DNA from: Oscheius sp. JU75
Lineage: Eukaryota > Nematoda > Chromadorea > Rhabditida > Rhabditidae
Assembly: GCA_037178855.1 (NCBI GenBank)
Contig: JASJZC010000002.1
Location: 2,480,001-2,544,000 of the forward strand
Direction of reading: 5' to 3'
Length of the DNA: 64,000 bases
Shown here piece after piece: positions 22,278 through 32,562 of this stretch; position 1 is the stretch's first letter; each line of letters begins with the position of its first letter. Position numbers and translations under genes: made by a program. The notes below the pieces were generated by a model. The model was not told where the DNA came from and searched no databases. It saw only the letters and a program-made list of their open reading frames with translations.

Positions 22278-23588
22278 TTAACTTGACACAGTAGACAGTG
22301 GCTGTTTCGAATTTTCGAACTGATCGATGATGTCAGCTGTCTTCACCCAAAGCGCGTCTTGAAGTTCTTCGTCGTGGGCCAGTTCCTTTTGGAGGCTGTT
22401 CTCATCGTCCCAGCACGATTCCCAGTACTTTCCACTCACCTAAAGTGGATGTTCAACCCAATAAAATGTGTCGGACCCACATCAGCAATCTCATTCGAAG
22501 CAGCACAGTAGACAGTGGTCGCGGCTCCTTGAGACAGGGTCTTGGTAAAGGGCTTGGACAGATAGCCAAAGATTTTACCGGGAAGTCCGTAAGAGCGGCC
22601 GATTGTCGTTCCGATCATGGTTCCAGGATGGAGGACGTAGACAGAAATACCGTTTTTGTGCTCATCGCGATGGAGCTTCATGGCGGTCAAGACGTTGCAG
22701 AGTTTGGAATAGGCATAGCGCCTATAGGTCTGGTCGTTAGCATTGGTGGGACAAAGGATACGGAGCTTGTCTTCGACCGACTGTTCTTTCTTTAGCTGAA
22801 AAGCGGGAAGGTTAGAAAGAGACAAAGAGTCTGAGAGACAGATACTTGCTCACCCCAGTGTGACTATGAGAATGCGAAGAGACAATGACAATTCTTGAAT
22901 GATCAGTGATCCTCAATAGAGGCAACAGCTCCCGGATCAGGTAAAAGTGACCGACGTGGTTGACTCCAAAGCATGTTTCGAGACCATCAATGGTTGTCTT
23001 CTGCTGAGGAGCGAATACTCCAGCATTGAGAATGAGAGCATGCAGCGGCCAATGCTTCTCCTTGAACTCTTTGGCGGCTGCTTGGACGGATTGCAGTGAG
23101 CTGAGGTCACAGACTATAAAATCGATCTTGGCGTCTGGTTTCTCGTCAAGGATTTTGTTCTTCAACTCTTCCGACTGGACGATGTTTCTGTTGGCCATGA
23201 CTACGTGAGCACCTTTCAAGGCAAGGGCTCTGGCTGTTTCTGTTCCAATTCCGGCATTGGTTCCAGTTATGAGCATAGTCTTTCCGGTCAGATCGGCATC
23301 CATGATTATCTGGAATAATAGATTTCACTTCCATTGTCACTCACAATGACAGCATCAGTTCTGGACCCATACTTCCTAGTTCTAGGCTGTGGCAGTGCCG
23401 GAGAAGGTGTAGTAACCTCCAGCGATGCAACGTCTTCCGGGGCAGTCATAAGAATGTAAGAAGGCCTTCTGGCAATCGGATTACCTAAAAAGGTAAAGTA
23501 CTAATAGAGAATAAGGAAAAAGACTCATTGTCTCGTGGAAAGGGTCGATTTCGACAAGGGAGCGGCTGACATAGACGGTATAAGTCAT
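22278..23588 (-). CDS. Short-chain dehydrogenase, WWOX / retinol-dehydrogenase type
   Basis: Exons on minus: 23588-23525, 23484-23345, 23309-22854, 22795-22481, 22439-22278; 378 aa. The SDR core begins LTGKTMLITGTNAGIGTETA (NAD(P) motif TGxxxGIG), has VCDLSSLQSV, LILNAGVF (NAG motif), IVSSHSHSHTG (catalytic Ser) and YAYSK (catalytic Tyr and Lys), followed by HPGTMIGT. The segment just before the core, RKYGSRTDA, resembles the linker before the SDR domain of WWOX, and the C-terminal SGKYWESCW matches the family's 'GKYF' ending. WWOX normally has two WW domains; here the region before the linker is only about 60 residues and no WW tryptophans are visible, so the N-terminus is shortened or an upstream exon is missing. 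It acts as an NAD(P)-dependent oxidoreductase on an unknown, probably lipid or retinoid-like, substrate. Confidence 0.85.
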
Positions 23589-24064
23589 TTTGGAGGTCGC
23601 TAGGAGGGAGAGGAGCGGAAAACAACAACAGGGAAAATTAATTGTCTGTCTAAGTGCGGCATTTTGATCTAGATTCGGAGGACAGAAAATTGTGGAAGAA
23701 GGTTGGACAGTCAAAGAGGGAGGCCACCGATAAACACCGAAAGGGAGATAAGATCGAGAGAGTAGAGGCTAGTTCAAGGGCAGTAGGGGGCTGCCACGAT
23801 TTTTGAAATCTTAGCAGTTTCTGTGACACTTCGAAAACGGGGAAGTACTACGGGAAAAAGCAAATGGTCGCACATGGTAAGGCATGACCGCAACGTCAAT
23901 ACGCGTATGATTCAACGGAGGCCGAGAGAGAGAACAGAGAACAATTAGACGGGAGGAGACGCAGTAGACATAACAAAAGTTCAAAATTAGACAAAGAGTG
24001 AGAGAGACAGAGAGTGAGAGAGTGAGAGAAAGAAAGACAGAGAGACAGCGTAGCTCCACAGTTA

Positions 24065-24210
24065 CAACATCCCGAAGCGACAAAGCTTATTTCTTTATTG
24101 GCAACTACTTTGTGGAAGTCACCAAACTGTTGTTCAAAAAGTTCCCATTCGCAAGCAATTAAAGCACGTAGTCCGGAATCGCGTCTTCTCGCAAAGAAGT
24201 CCACCTCCAT
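24065..24210 (-). CDS. Possible first exon of an unknown protein
   Basis: An ATG at 24210 opens a frame reading MEVDFFARRRDSGLRALIAC, then EWELFEQQFGDFHKVVANKE, before sliding into CT-rich low-complexity sequence past about 24065. A GTAACT-like donor lies near 24060, but I find no convincing next exon before the dehydrogenase gene at 23588. It would be divergently transcribed from the membrane protein at 24297, with an 86-bp gap. It may be a real 5' exon or just an open frame. Confidence 0.2.
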
Positions 24211-24296
24211 GGAGCACTTGTAGGTTCTACCCTGTCAAATTTCATTAAACAAGCCTCAGAAGCTCTACTCTCACCACAAGTGTCATCCTGACCACG

Positions 24297-26160
24297 ATGG
24301 AGGACGGCTTCATCTGGGATCCGGATGTCTTGACGACGGATGAGAGTGGTCCTACCAGCCAGCCGGACATGCTATTCCTGCCGGACATCCCGCTTTTCGA
24401 CAACTTCTCTATCGAGCTCTTCATCGTCATGTGGATGGCCGCTCTCGTCCTGTTCAGTTCCTGCTGCCTCCTGGCCATCTGCAGCATACGTTTCCACTAC
24501 AAGAAGGTCACGACGGAGGCTATCGACCGCATCCATCAGGAATTCGCTCCCGGACGGATTGAACGTGAGTCCCTCTTTTTCTATAAGTTCTTTCTTTCTT
24601 CTTGATTGACTATCCACTATACTCGGTGTACCCAAACTCCTTAAATCATCAACAGAGAACCTCATGACTAGGAGCAAAATTTGTCAGCAAAACTGACTAG
24701 CTTGTTTCTGTTTCCCTGTCCATCTGTCTCTCTTTCCATTTTCATAGTTAAAAGAAATAGACAGAAGTGAACAAGACAGACTATGAGAGTATGGAAGGGG
24801 CACTGTTCTTGCATCTAATGATGTAGTCATTAGCACTTCATCGATAGACATCTGAATCAAATGAAAGTTCTTTGATTAGAAAACTGTACTGTCACTTAAT
24901 TCTAACTTTCAAGAAGCTCCAATATGTCCATCTGCTTGGAAGCAAGTGGTTTACATTTGCGGCACACTAAGATGACAAAACGCAAAATCAATCAACAAGC
25001 TGTATGCCTTTCACGGTAGGCCAGTGATGGTGGTATATCCTGAATATTTCAATTTTTACGATACAGTACTGATCTACCTCACGCACAGGGTTAGATGCCG
25101 TCGATATAATGATCTGTCGTAAACTTTGTAGCTTAAATCCTTGATCAGTAGAAGCAACTGGTATAAGCCGAAATACTAAAGAAGCATGTAAGGATTCAGC
25201 CTTGTGCTAGACTGCACGTGAAAGAACTTTTACAGAGTTACAACTTAGGGTAGCTAATTCCTAGGCTATAATCTGTACTTCCCTAGGACTGACTTGCGAA
25301 CTGACAAGACGATGTGAAAGACTAGATTGGATAGTAAGAAACAATTAATAAACATATTTACTACTATTTGAACCGCCCCGGGCCCGGCTATCAAGGAGAC
25401 CGAGTGACCGTTCCCCTTACCAGCCGGCCCCAGTTACGTCTCCTTTTCCCATTTAAGCGTCGTCCCTGTCGCTTTGCATCTTCCTCCGCAGGTACGTCTC
25501 GATCTCTTCGATTTTCTGAGTCAGCCGGGCTCTGTTGCAGACGATAGAGCAGAGGCCAGGGAGTTGTTCTTGCTTGGTTAAGTCTATTTCATATCCTTTA
25601 TAGCCAATGTCTGTCGTGTGGGCGCAGTGTCCACAGGTCCGGACTGGTTTTCTGCAACTGCATCCGCGATGGTGATATAGGTACCTCTGGCAGAGCTGCT
25701 TACTGTGGTCTTGTGCTGGACTGCACGTGAAAGAATCCAGAAATTAAATCCACTAATATGGAGAAGATTTGTACTCCTTTAATGGAGTATTTTCTGTCCA
25801 TGTTTGCGGCTAACAGGCGCTCGTTTTACCTTCAGCTAAGCAGACGTGTGGCAAGGGAGAGGTTCATGTAAGAAACCTGTAAACAGAATGTAGAGCTAAG
25901 AGCGACGAAAAATGTAGCCACAATGGATGCACAAGTATAAACCACAGCAGCGCTTTGTCCATAAAAGAGGTATGATAAGAAGACGCGAGAATCCCTATTG
26001 GCTGCCTGTGAAATAGAATTCATTTTCAGTGGTCCAATCGAAAAGTGACGAGTACTACATGAGGCCCCTTCGGCCGCTGTCACCTCCTTTCACCGAGCCA
26101 GCCCGTCCGGAGAAGAAGTTCATGGCGACCAAGACGGTTCCCTGCTCTACCCGTCTCTAA
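24297..26160 (+). CDS. Small single-pass membrane protein of unknown function
   Basis: Two exons, 24297-24564 and 26030-26160, join in phase to 132 aa. Residues 1-40 are acidic with Pro-Asp, TM at about residues 41-63 (ELFIVMWMAALVLFSSCCLL), then a basic/aromatic cytosolic-type segment (CSIRFHYKKVTTEAIDRIHQ) and a second exon reading EYYMRPLRPLSPPFTEPARP ending CSTRL. The phase-1 donor GTGAGT and the acceptor attttcag at 26029 fit exactly and the second exon stays open to its stop, which supports the model despite the 1465-nt intron. I do not recognise the family. That intron carries antisense material: a Cys-rich open frame (25747-25453) and a candidate small membrane protein (26023-25779). 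Confidence 0.55.
25201..25735. repeat. 26-bp direct repeats flanking a GC-rich segment
   Basis: cttgtgctagactgcacgtg (25201 onward, to 25226) recurs with one mismatch at 25710-25735. The repeats lie about 510 bp apart inside an intron and bracket a stretch whose right part (about 25376-25700) is much more GC-rich than its surroundings and contains an open minus-strand Cys-rich frame. An inserted mobile fragment or a partial duplication fits. Confidence 0.6.
25453..25747 (-). other. Open Cys-rich frame without a start codon, nested antisense in an intron
   Basis: On the minus strand the frame is open from 25747 to a TAA at 25455-25453, about 98 codons. It reads SFTCSPAQDHSKQLCQRYLY, HHRGCSCRKPVRTCGHCAHT, then CSIVCNRARLTQKIEEIETY and ends in a charged helix (RRKMQSDRDDA). 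Base composition and the spaced CxC/CxxC pairs look like real coding sequence, perhaps a zinc-binding exon followed by a short coiled coil, not random DNA. There is no ATG near its start, so it would be a last exon or a fragment captured from elsewhere. The family is unknown to me. Confidence 0.4.
25779..26023 (-). CDS. Candidate 67-residue single-pass membrane protein, nested antisense
   Basis: ATG at 26023; exons 26023-25877 and 25835-25779 with a 41-nt GT..TTAG intron. The predicted product starts MNSISQAANRDSRVFLSYLF, has a hydrophobic helix (AAVVYTCASIVATFFVALSS), and ends in a basic tail (LKVKRAPVSRKHGQKILH). It lies wholly inside the long intron of the plus-strand membrane gene. Support is only the clean intron, phase and topology, so it may be fortuitous. 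Confidence 0.25.
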
Positions 26161-26284
26161 AATCTCCCCACATTTGAATCACATGAATTTCTTCGATATT
26201 GTCTTTTGTGTTTCCGACAGTGCAAAGTCCATTGGACATTATCAAAAGAACGTACACGCAGCACATTGATCACAGCGAACAGCC

Positions 26285-28151
26285 ATGCTATCGCGTCTTG
26301 CTAAAAGGTCAGTTCCATCTCTATTCGGGGGAAACAGAGAGACAGAGACAGAGACAGTGAGCCAGAGAGACAGAGACAGATTGATCTGCAACATATCCAT
26401 CAGAGGATTCTCCTCGGTACCTCGAATTGCCAGCGTTGTCAATGAGAACAGGATAGTCACCGTGAAATGGGATGATGGTAAGTAGTCTTGTCCAAACTGA
26501 CAACTATCTCTGTTCAGGAGAAGTAGGAGAGTTCCCGGTCATTTGGCTTAGAGATACAAGTCTGGATGAGAAGACTTACTCTATTGGACCGGCGATGAAG
26601 GCTAGGTGAGTCTCGCGGGGTCTGTCTCTCTTTCTCCCTACCTATCTGCCTATCTGTCTTCCTGTCTCTTTGTCTCTCGCCTTTCTCAGTCGCTGTATCT
26701 CTCTATCTGTATCAAGTAACCTACGTGTCTTTAGAAACCTTGTTATGAGAACTTTCGACGTGACTCAGTCATCTCTGTCACTGAAGCTAGAGAACAACGA
26801 GCTTTTAATGGAATGGCCTGGAGAAGTCAAGAGTCGGTACTGTTTCTCTAAAGACCAGGTGACTATCTATCAGATTCTCTTCCTCCTGGCTCCGAGACAG
26901 AAATCCCAACTCTGATGAAGCTAGAGTAAGAAGGCGAAAGGTCTACCTGTTCCCTGAGACGACATGGGGCAAAAAGGAGATAGAGGCGGGTCTCAAGAAG
27001 TTTTCTCATGAAGACGTAATCAATACGGATCAGGTAGTTTGAATACCCTGTCAGAAGTCACTGGCTCAGGGGCTCCACGACTTTTTGGAGGCCGTATGTT
27101 TGGATGGAATAGCCGTGATTAAGGGAGCTCCCAAAGGACAGAAAGGAGCTGTTGAGGATATTGGTGATCGGATTGGACTCATTCACAAGACACATTTTGG
27201 GTAGGTGTTGACATTGAAAAAACTGCAGAGTTTTAGAAAGGTGTTCGAAGTTTGCACGAAACCAGATGCTAGTAACATGGCCTATGCTTCTGGAAAAGAG
27301 CTACCATTCCATACAGACTTTCCGTCGTTGGCTAATCCTCCACAGGTAAGAAACAGGGAGACAGAGAGATAGAGAGACAGAGACAAAGACAGCCACATTT
27401 CAGCTCCAAATGCTCCACATGTTTGCCAAGGCTGCTGATGGCGGGAATAGTCTCTTCGTTGACGGATTTCATGTGGCGGAACAAGTAATCTTAGACTTAT
27501 TTTTCGTTCAAATCTTCCTCAGCTGCGAAAAGAACGCCCTGATGTCTTTGAAACCCTTACCAAATACGATATGGAGTTCATCGAAGAAGGTTTCGATGTC
27601 CATGACGGGCCGGATGGTCAACCGAAGACCTTCCACTATGATATGTGTGCAAGACACAAAGTGATCAAGAAAGAACATCTTGTTTTCTGGGTCTACTTGT
27701 GTTTTTAGGCTGGACGAGAAGGGAAGGGTCATCAAGATCCAGTTCGGAAACGCTATGAGAAGCTGGTTCTATGACTGTGAGCCGAGAGAGATCCAGAAGA
27801 TATATGAGTGAGTAAGATCTAAAAGCAACACAAAACTAATTCAGTGCTATGAAAATTTTCACGGAATACTGTTACCACGACAATAATATTCTGAAGTTTG
27901 CTCTGGAAGAAGGTAAGTCTCTGCCTCACTCTCTCTCTCCCTGTCCCTATTTCTGAGTCTATCAATACCTTGCAGGAGACACTGTCCTCTGGGCCAACAC
28001 TCGTATCCTCCACACTCGTGACGCCTATCAAGACGGACCTGGACAGATCAGGACTCTGACTGGCTGCTATTTTGCCTGGGACATAGTCAAATCCCGAGTC
28101 CGTGTCCTCAGAGATCGTCTCAATCTGTCACAGAACCAGCCCTCCATCTAA
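26285..28151 (+). CDS. Gamma-butyrobetaine hydroxylase (carnitine synthesis)
   Basis: Twelve exons sum to 1257 nt, 418 aa: 26285-26307, 26404-26477, 26518-26605, 26735-26836, 26874-27033, 27070-27200, 27237-27345, 27404-27484, 27523-27668, 27709-27807, 27845-27912, 27976-28151. The N-terminus [13 protein letters not shown] looks like a mitochondrial presequence. The N-terminal DUF971-like part has [10 protein letters not shown] and FSSSWLRDR. The 2OG-Fe(II) core has LPFHTDF (HxD iron ligands), [17 protein letters not shown] (distal His) and a final Arg-rich helix. The enzyme converts gamma-butyrobetaine to carnitine using 2-oxoglutarate and O2; the close relative trimethyllysine dioxygenase is an alternative. 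Odd: the intron 27669-27708 begins GA instead of GT, yet every other feature (40 nt, TTTTTAG end, frame, the conserved ARHKVIKLDEKGRV join) requires it. The stop codon lies in a palindrome shared with the next gene. Confidence 0.88.
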
Positions 28152-28164
28152 TAAACTTTATTAG
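28148..28164. terminator. Palindromic stop codon and polyadenylation signal shared by convergent genes
   Basis: ctaataaactttattag is a 17-nt perfect palindrome around a single C/G centre. On plus, TAA at 28149-28151 ends the hydroxylase and AATAAA is at 28150-28155. On minus, TAA at 28163-28161 ends the TIL-like gene and AATAAA is at 28162-28157. The two coding regions are only 9 nt apart, so each 3'UTR must run into the other gene's coding sequence. Confidence 0.85.
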
Positions 28165-28654
28165 CATTTTACTGGCAAGACCTTAGGTGGACACTCTTCC
28201 ATGGGAACACAGTTCCCGCAGGGATGTCTCATCTGTCCTTCTGGACAGACGCACATGGGAATGCAGCTGTTTAGACAGGTCTGAAATTTACATTTTCTGT
28301 CAGTCTGTCAACCCACAATGGGTCCAAATCTGTTCGAACAGGATCGGATCTGCTCGCAGCCTGGACAGCTCTCGTAGTTTTCCCCTTCTGGACAGGATTC
28401 GCAATGTCCAGCCGGACTCCCATTGACAATTCGTGGATGGCAGGCTTCTCCTTCTGGACATTCCATGTCCTTGCACAGTTCATTGGGTTCCATAGTTGTG
28501 GGATCCCGGAATATGCGATCAGACCCGATGACTATGTCCTGAGTCGGGAACGGACCGGACGGATTGGGAGAGGCTAAAGAAGTTTTCTGGTACGAGAGAG
28601 GGAAAGAGACTTACCAAGGAGGTAGTCAAAAGAAAAAAGTAGAAAAAGAAGCAT
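28161..28654 (-). CDS. Secreted TIL-like Cys-rich protein (paralogue 1)
   Basis: Exons on minus: 28654-28615, 28573-28317, 28280-28161; 138 aa. Signal peptide MLLFLLFSFDYLLA, then a GPFPTQDIVIGS segment that is shared with the next gene (GPFPIQNIVIGS), then two Cys-rich blocks: C-x4-C-x5-C-x11-C-x2-C (around NELCKDMECPEGEACHPRI) and a TIL-like module (CPEGENYESCPGCEQIRSC, then CLNSCIPMCVCPEGQMRHPC and CVPMEEC). TIL modules are mostly serine-protease inhibitors. The splice sites and exon boundaries match those of the paralogue at 29300, so the pair arose by tandem duplication. The stop codon and polyA signal share a palindrome with the convergent hydroxylase gene. Confidence 0.82.
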
Positions 28655-29299
28655 GGTCAGCCTGGATCCGTCTGTTTCTGTTTTCCCTTACATTGACTAC
28701 CATCTATTGACTACCAAAACTGGTAAGCAGCTCATAGTTGCAAAACAAACGACTTTCTAACAGTATTGGCACTTCCAAAAAACCTAGCTTACCAAAGTTT
28801 CAGCAGACTATAGTTCAATTTGATTATACAAAACTTGACACACATTTGTATTCAGTTTATTTGAAGAGTTACTGGCTTGTATAAACCTCCTGACTCACTT
28901 CGATCGAACTTGGCTTCGTTCCGAAATCCGACACGTTCAGGTGTCGTTCATTACAATCGGGTAATTTGGGTTTTCTTCATCGAAAATTAACTATAAGAGC
29001 GAGATAGTTAGTGCTATTTAGCGCACAATTTCATCAAAACTAGTACCCAAAAACGCCGACAAGTCATTTCATGCCAAAAGACAAGGGGACAAGCCAGCTG
29101 GAGGAAACTGCTTTTAGGGAAGCGGCAGCCGCCTGTGATCAACACTAAACCAAAGCCTCTGAAAATGTCATCCGTGTAGCATAAAAAAGTTTCTTCCCTT
29201 CCTCTCGTTTCAGAAAACCTGTCCACAGAAGTCTCATATCTAGCCATTTTTATTTACAAACAAATCTTTATACAAGACGAGAAACATATTTTAATCTTG
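28655..29299. other. Intergenic region, no supported gene
   Basis: Lies between the two TIL-like paralogues on the minus strand. No motif-bearing frame; a 77-codon minus frame at 29247-29014 is featureless. It should contain the promoter of the gene starting at 28654 and the 3' end of the gene ending at 29300. Confidence 0.4.
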
Positions 29300-29831
29300 T
29301 CACTTTCCTGGACCTCCCTTTACTGGCAACAGTGGGCAATGGAACATTGCAGTCGGACCGGGACACTTATCTTGTGGAACACACGTACCACAAGGATTCT
29401 TATGTTGTCCAGGAGGGCAGACACATTGAGGTGGGTAGCAACGGTTCACACAGGGCTGAAACCATTCTCGTTTTCTCTAACTGATGAATCTTACGAATTT
29501 GGCATCCTTGTTGGCACAAGTTCTTACTTCCATGCAGCTTGGACAGCTCTTGTAGATCTGTCCTTTAGGACAAGGCTCACAGACTGCATGAGGCATGGCT
29601 CCGTCAGTTTTGACAATGCAGAAAGTTCCAGCCTTGCAGCGAGCCAGCATACAGGGGTTCACAGCGATTGGCTTAGCAGCTTTTGGTCCCGAGCCGATGA
29701 CAATGTTCTGGATAGGAAAGGGTCCTGAATGGTTGAAGACTACTGGAAGAGTAGGATTAGACGGAGAGTGACAGTGCAGTCTAGCTACCTGTCTGTGCCT
29801 GGACGGCGAAAAACAGTAGTAGCAGTAACAT
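29300..29831 (-). CDS. Secreted TIL-like Cys-rich protein (paralogue 2)
   Basis: Exons on minus: 29831-29789, 29742-29495, 29455-29300; 148 aa. Signal peptide MLLLLLFFAVQAQ, then FNHSGPFPIQNIVIGSGPKA, then NPCMLARCKAGTFC, CEPCPKGQIYKSCPSCMEV, CANKDAKF and a final TIL-like run CVNRCYPPQCVCPPGQH, CGTCVPQDKC. Cysteine spacing matches paralogue 1 position for position; the C-terminal tail after the last module is longer and Gly/Pro-rich. Likely a secreted protease inhibitor or related extracellular protein. The conserved IVIGS segment ahead of the cysteines is not part of a standard TIL domain and may be a propeptide or a partner-binding strand. Confidence 0.82.
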
Positions 29832-31086
29832 GTCGATGGAATAACTGTGTCTCTCTGTTTACCACGTTATATTTTAACCCACACCCACTCCTCAATTGAC
29901 TGCCAAACTCTCTAGTCCGATTAGTGTTTTTTTCAAATTTGCCCTGATGACCATTTGGCTTTTTTGAAATTTCAGACTACGGTAACTTCAGAGCGATTTC
30001 CCGTATCCCCATTCCATCTCGGGTGAAGCGGAAGGCTTCGGTTATCAGTTTCTGCCTACTTATAATTATAGGAACATCAGCATGATAACTCCGGCCACTA
30101 TGGGATGTCCTGGATTCTGCTGACACTGTTGACCTCAAAAATGTATTTCCGGAAAATGGTCTAATGGCCATCCTTTATCTCTTGTTCTAACCAGCAGCAA
30201 CTCGGGGACCGTTGGTACCTTGAGCTGACCCTATTTAACAGAAGCGGTGTGTTTAACAGAAACTGTTGTTTGTACCAGTCCTGGAAAACCACTAAATTGT
30301 TCTCTAACAGCCCCCTACTATGGCCTGGATAGAGAAGGGACGCATCCCCCACTTCCGTATCTGGTTCAACATTTGTACCCTAGCCGATGTGATTGCACAT
30401 GACAGTGATTTCATTCATCGCAGAGATCAATCGACTATTGTTCTTATCCCGCCAAATCCGATGAACCATTTGATTTTGAAGTTTATTGTGACTTTATGGA
30501 ATCCTCAGTCCAGGTTGTTATTTTTTTCCTGCATGAAAATCATGACCGCGGTCATTGTGCAGCGATACTGCCAATGTTTTGCAATTTGAATGCTAGCCGG
30601 TTGACGAGGCGAAGCTAGCTGGCTAACAAGAACGGCCATCCCGACCTGTTCGGGGGGCGAAATGCGCCGGGGGCAGCCGTCGCCACATCCGCTTCACTCC
30701 AGTTGGCTGCTTCTCGTGGATTATCACGCTGATCCCCCTTTTCGTACTGTTGTCAATCGTTTTTTGGAACTGCTTCCGTCTTTGTGTTGTTTTCGTTTAG
30801 AGCTGCCCAGTGGATAGACTACAAAACAATTAGCTGTACGAATTGGTATGGGCGTGACTCATGGCTCCCAAAACTTTAGAATTTTGTTCGGTCACAGTTT
30901 TCGGTGGGTCAGAGTTCACTCAACCGGGTCACCAGCCTTGTGACCCGATGAAATTATCCAGTTGCTGTCTTATAAAGAACCCTTTTTCTGTCTTTCTGTG
31001 TTTCTATCTCTCTGACTTTCTGTCTCTTTATCTCGCTGTCTCTCTGTATCTTTGTATCTCTGTCTGTCTCATTATACTCTTCCAGA
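29832..31086. other. Intergenic region, no supported gene
   Basis: Small frames on both strands lack motifs. The minus frame 30171-29977 ends DGMGIREIALKLP, faintly like a transposase helix-turn-helix, but is too short to call. GC rises at about 30600-30700. CT-rich sequence precedes ttccag at 31080-31085, one base before the ATG of the next gene, a strong candidate trans-splice acceptor. Confidence 0.4.
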
Positions 31087-32120
31087 ATGTTGTGGTTATT
31101 ACTCCTTCTTCCAGTCGTCTTATCACAACAATGGGTCCAAGGCCCCAATGGCCAGCCTCAACTCAGACAGGGTAACTGGATCTGGAATGCTCAGCTCCAA
31201 AAATGGGAAACGGCACAGACAGAGCAGCAGCTACAGCAAGTCCAGCAGCCTGCTGTTGCCAATGGAGTCAGAACTGAGCGCCAGCTCAGTGCCAAGGAGC
31301 AGCGTCTTCAACAAATGTAGATTGAGGTAAAGTGGAAAAAACAACCAAATTTCAGCTACGGTGTACCTGGTCAGCGAAATTCAAACCAGAAGCTCAGAAT
31401 GTGCTGCAGGAGTCTGAACAGTGCTGATGTCGAGTGTAGAAGGAGGTACTGTGACTTCAACGCTCTACGATCCGACACTGTGGGTTGCTGTCGGATTTTT
31501 TACTCATAAGACACTCAGGTTCTCGCCTTCATGGCCCAATGCGCCCCTAAAGGCCCCACCGTCGGACAGATGTGGGATTGTGCCTCATCCAGAGCCGACC
31601 ATACTGCTTGTTGCAGAGGACAAGGGGTGAGTGTCTGACTAAATGAATAAAAATCAAGCCGTTCCCACCAGTTTTCTTCTGAGAAGCCAGGTAGAATTCT
31701 CGGTCAAAATCCTTCGATCATGACTACCGAAAAAAATTCCTAGTTGCCCTTCTTTCCTGTTCTTATATTGCTTGACTTGACTCTCAGTCCCTCCAATGAC
31801 CCTTTCGGGTTTGGAATAGACTCTTTCTGACTGACTATTCTAGCTTCTCACACTTCCAAAAATTTCGAGTTCTTAGTCTCAGCGTCATGGAACAAGAGGT
31901 ACTCTCCCAATTGCCAACACCTTGTCTGACCAAAATCTCATGAAATCTAACTGTCTTTAAATTTCAGGTTCCCGACCAGTGTCTGGCCTACTGTGAGACT
32001 ACCAAAGGAGTCCCTAGTGACTACGTCAAATATCTCGTCTGTCTGGCCCAGTTCGACAAGATCCGCGTCTGTTTTCAAAACCATCTCGAGTCTCATCCTA
32101 ATATTAACGGCGATACCTAA
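31087..32120 (+). CDS. Secreted nematode DB-module protein with Gln-rich N-terminus
   Basis: Exons: 31087-31316, 31356-31479, 31519-31626, 31968-32120; 204 aa. Signal peptide [14 protein letters not shown], then a Gln-rich region (residues about 15-78). The C-terminal DB module has the family cysteine pattern: [60 protein letters not shown], then [13 protein letters not shown]. The DB module (12 Cys, including two CC pairs) is a nematode-expanded extracellular domain; in C. elegans some members bind cell-surface immunoglobulin-family proteins. The next gene encodes a shorter paralogue. AATAAA at about 32126 is a likely polyadenylation signal. A ttccag one base before the ATG suggests trans-splicing. 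Confidence 0.9.
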
Positions 32121-32562
32121 AACTGACAATAAAGATATTACTTACTGCCTTTGATTGTTACGAGAAGTTTTCGGCAAAGTCTGAGCTATTTCGGAAAGGA
32201 GAGAGCTCATGAAAAGGCATTAGAAAAGCGCGTGGCCAGAAAAACGATTTGCTATATAAAAGTCCGTCGCGAACTTTTTGACGTGTAGCTTTTTTTTTTT
32301 GACGTGTAGCTTTTTTTCCGGAGAACAACTTTTTAGAACATCGCGAGACTTAAAAGTGACTTCTAGACACTGAACAATGACAAACTATTAGGATACTCTA
32401 CAATCAAGTATTGTAGACTGGAAGTTTCTCAGGAAAAAATTGGTAGGTTCACTGTCTTGCAACAACAAGAAACTATGCCCGGGATCGGCTAAAGACAATC
32501 CGGTCCATGGCATAGCGGGAGCGGATAACAGCTGTGATCTTCTCTCGCCTCTTGTGTGAACC
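32121..32562. other. Short intergenic region with a small tandem duplication
   Basis: The unit ttttgacgtgtagctttttt occurs twice in a row at about 32276-32312, separated only by T-run length. No gene is supported. Otherwise it is the spacer between two same-strand DB paralogues. Confidence 0.45.

Noticed and set aside
23990-24050. GA-repeat tract as a regulatory GAGA element
   Set aside because: Similar CT/GA tracts occur in many introns and spacers of this window (for example 16930-17025, 26335-26380, 27355-27385), so it is background simple sequence.
29977-30171. Transposase helix-turn-helix fragment (DGMGIREIALKLP)
   Set aside because: Too short, no flanking transposase blocks, no inverted repeats nearby.
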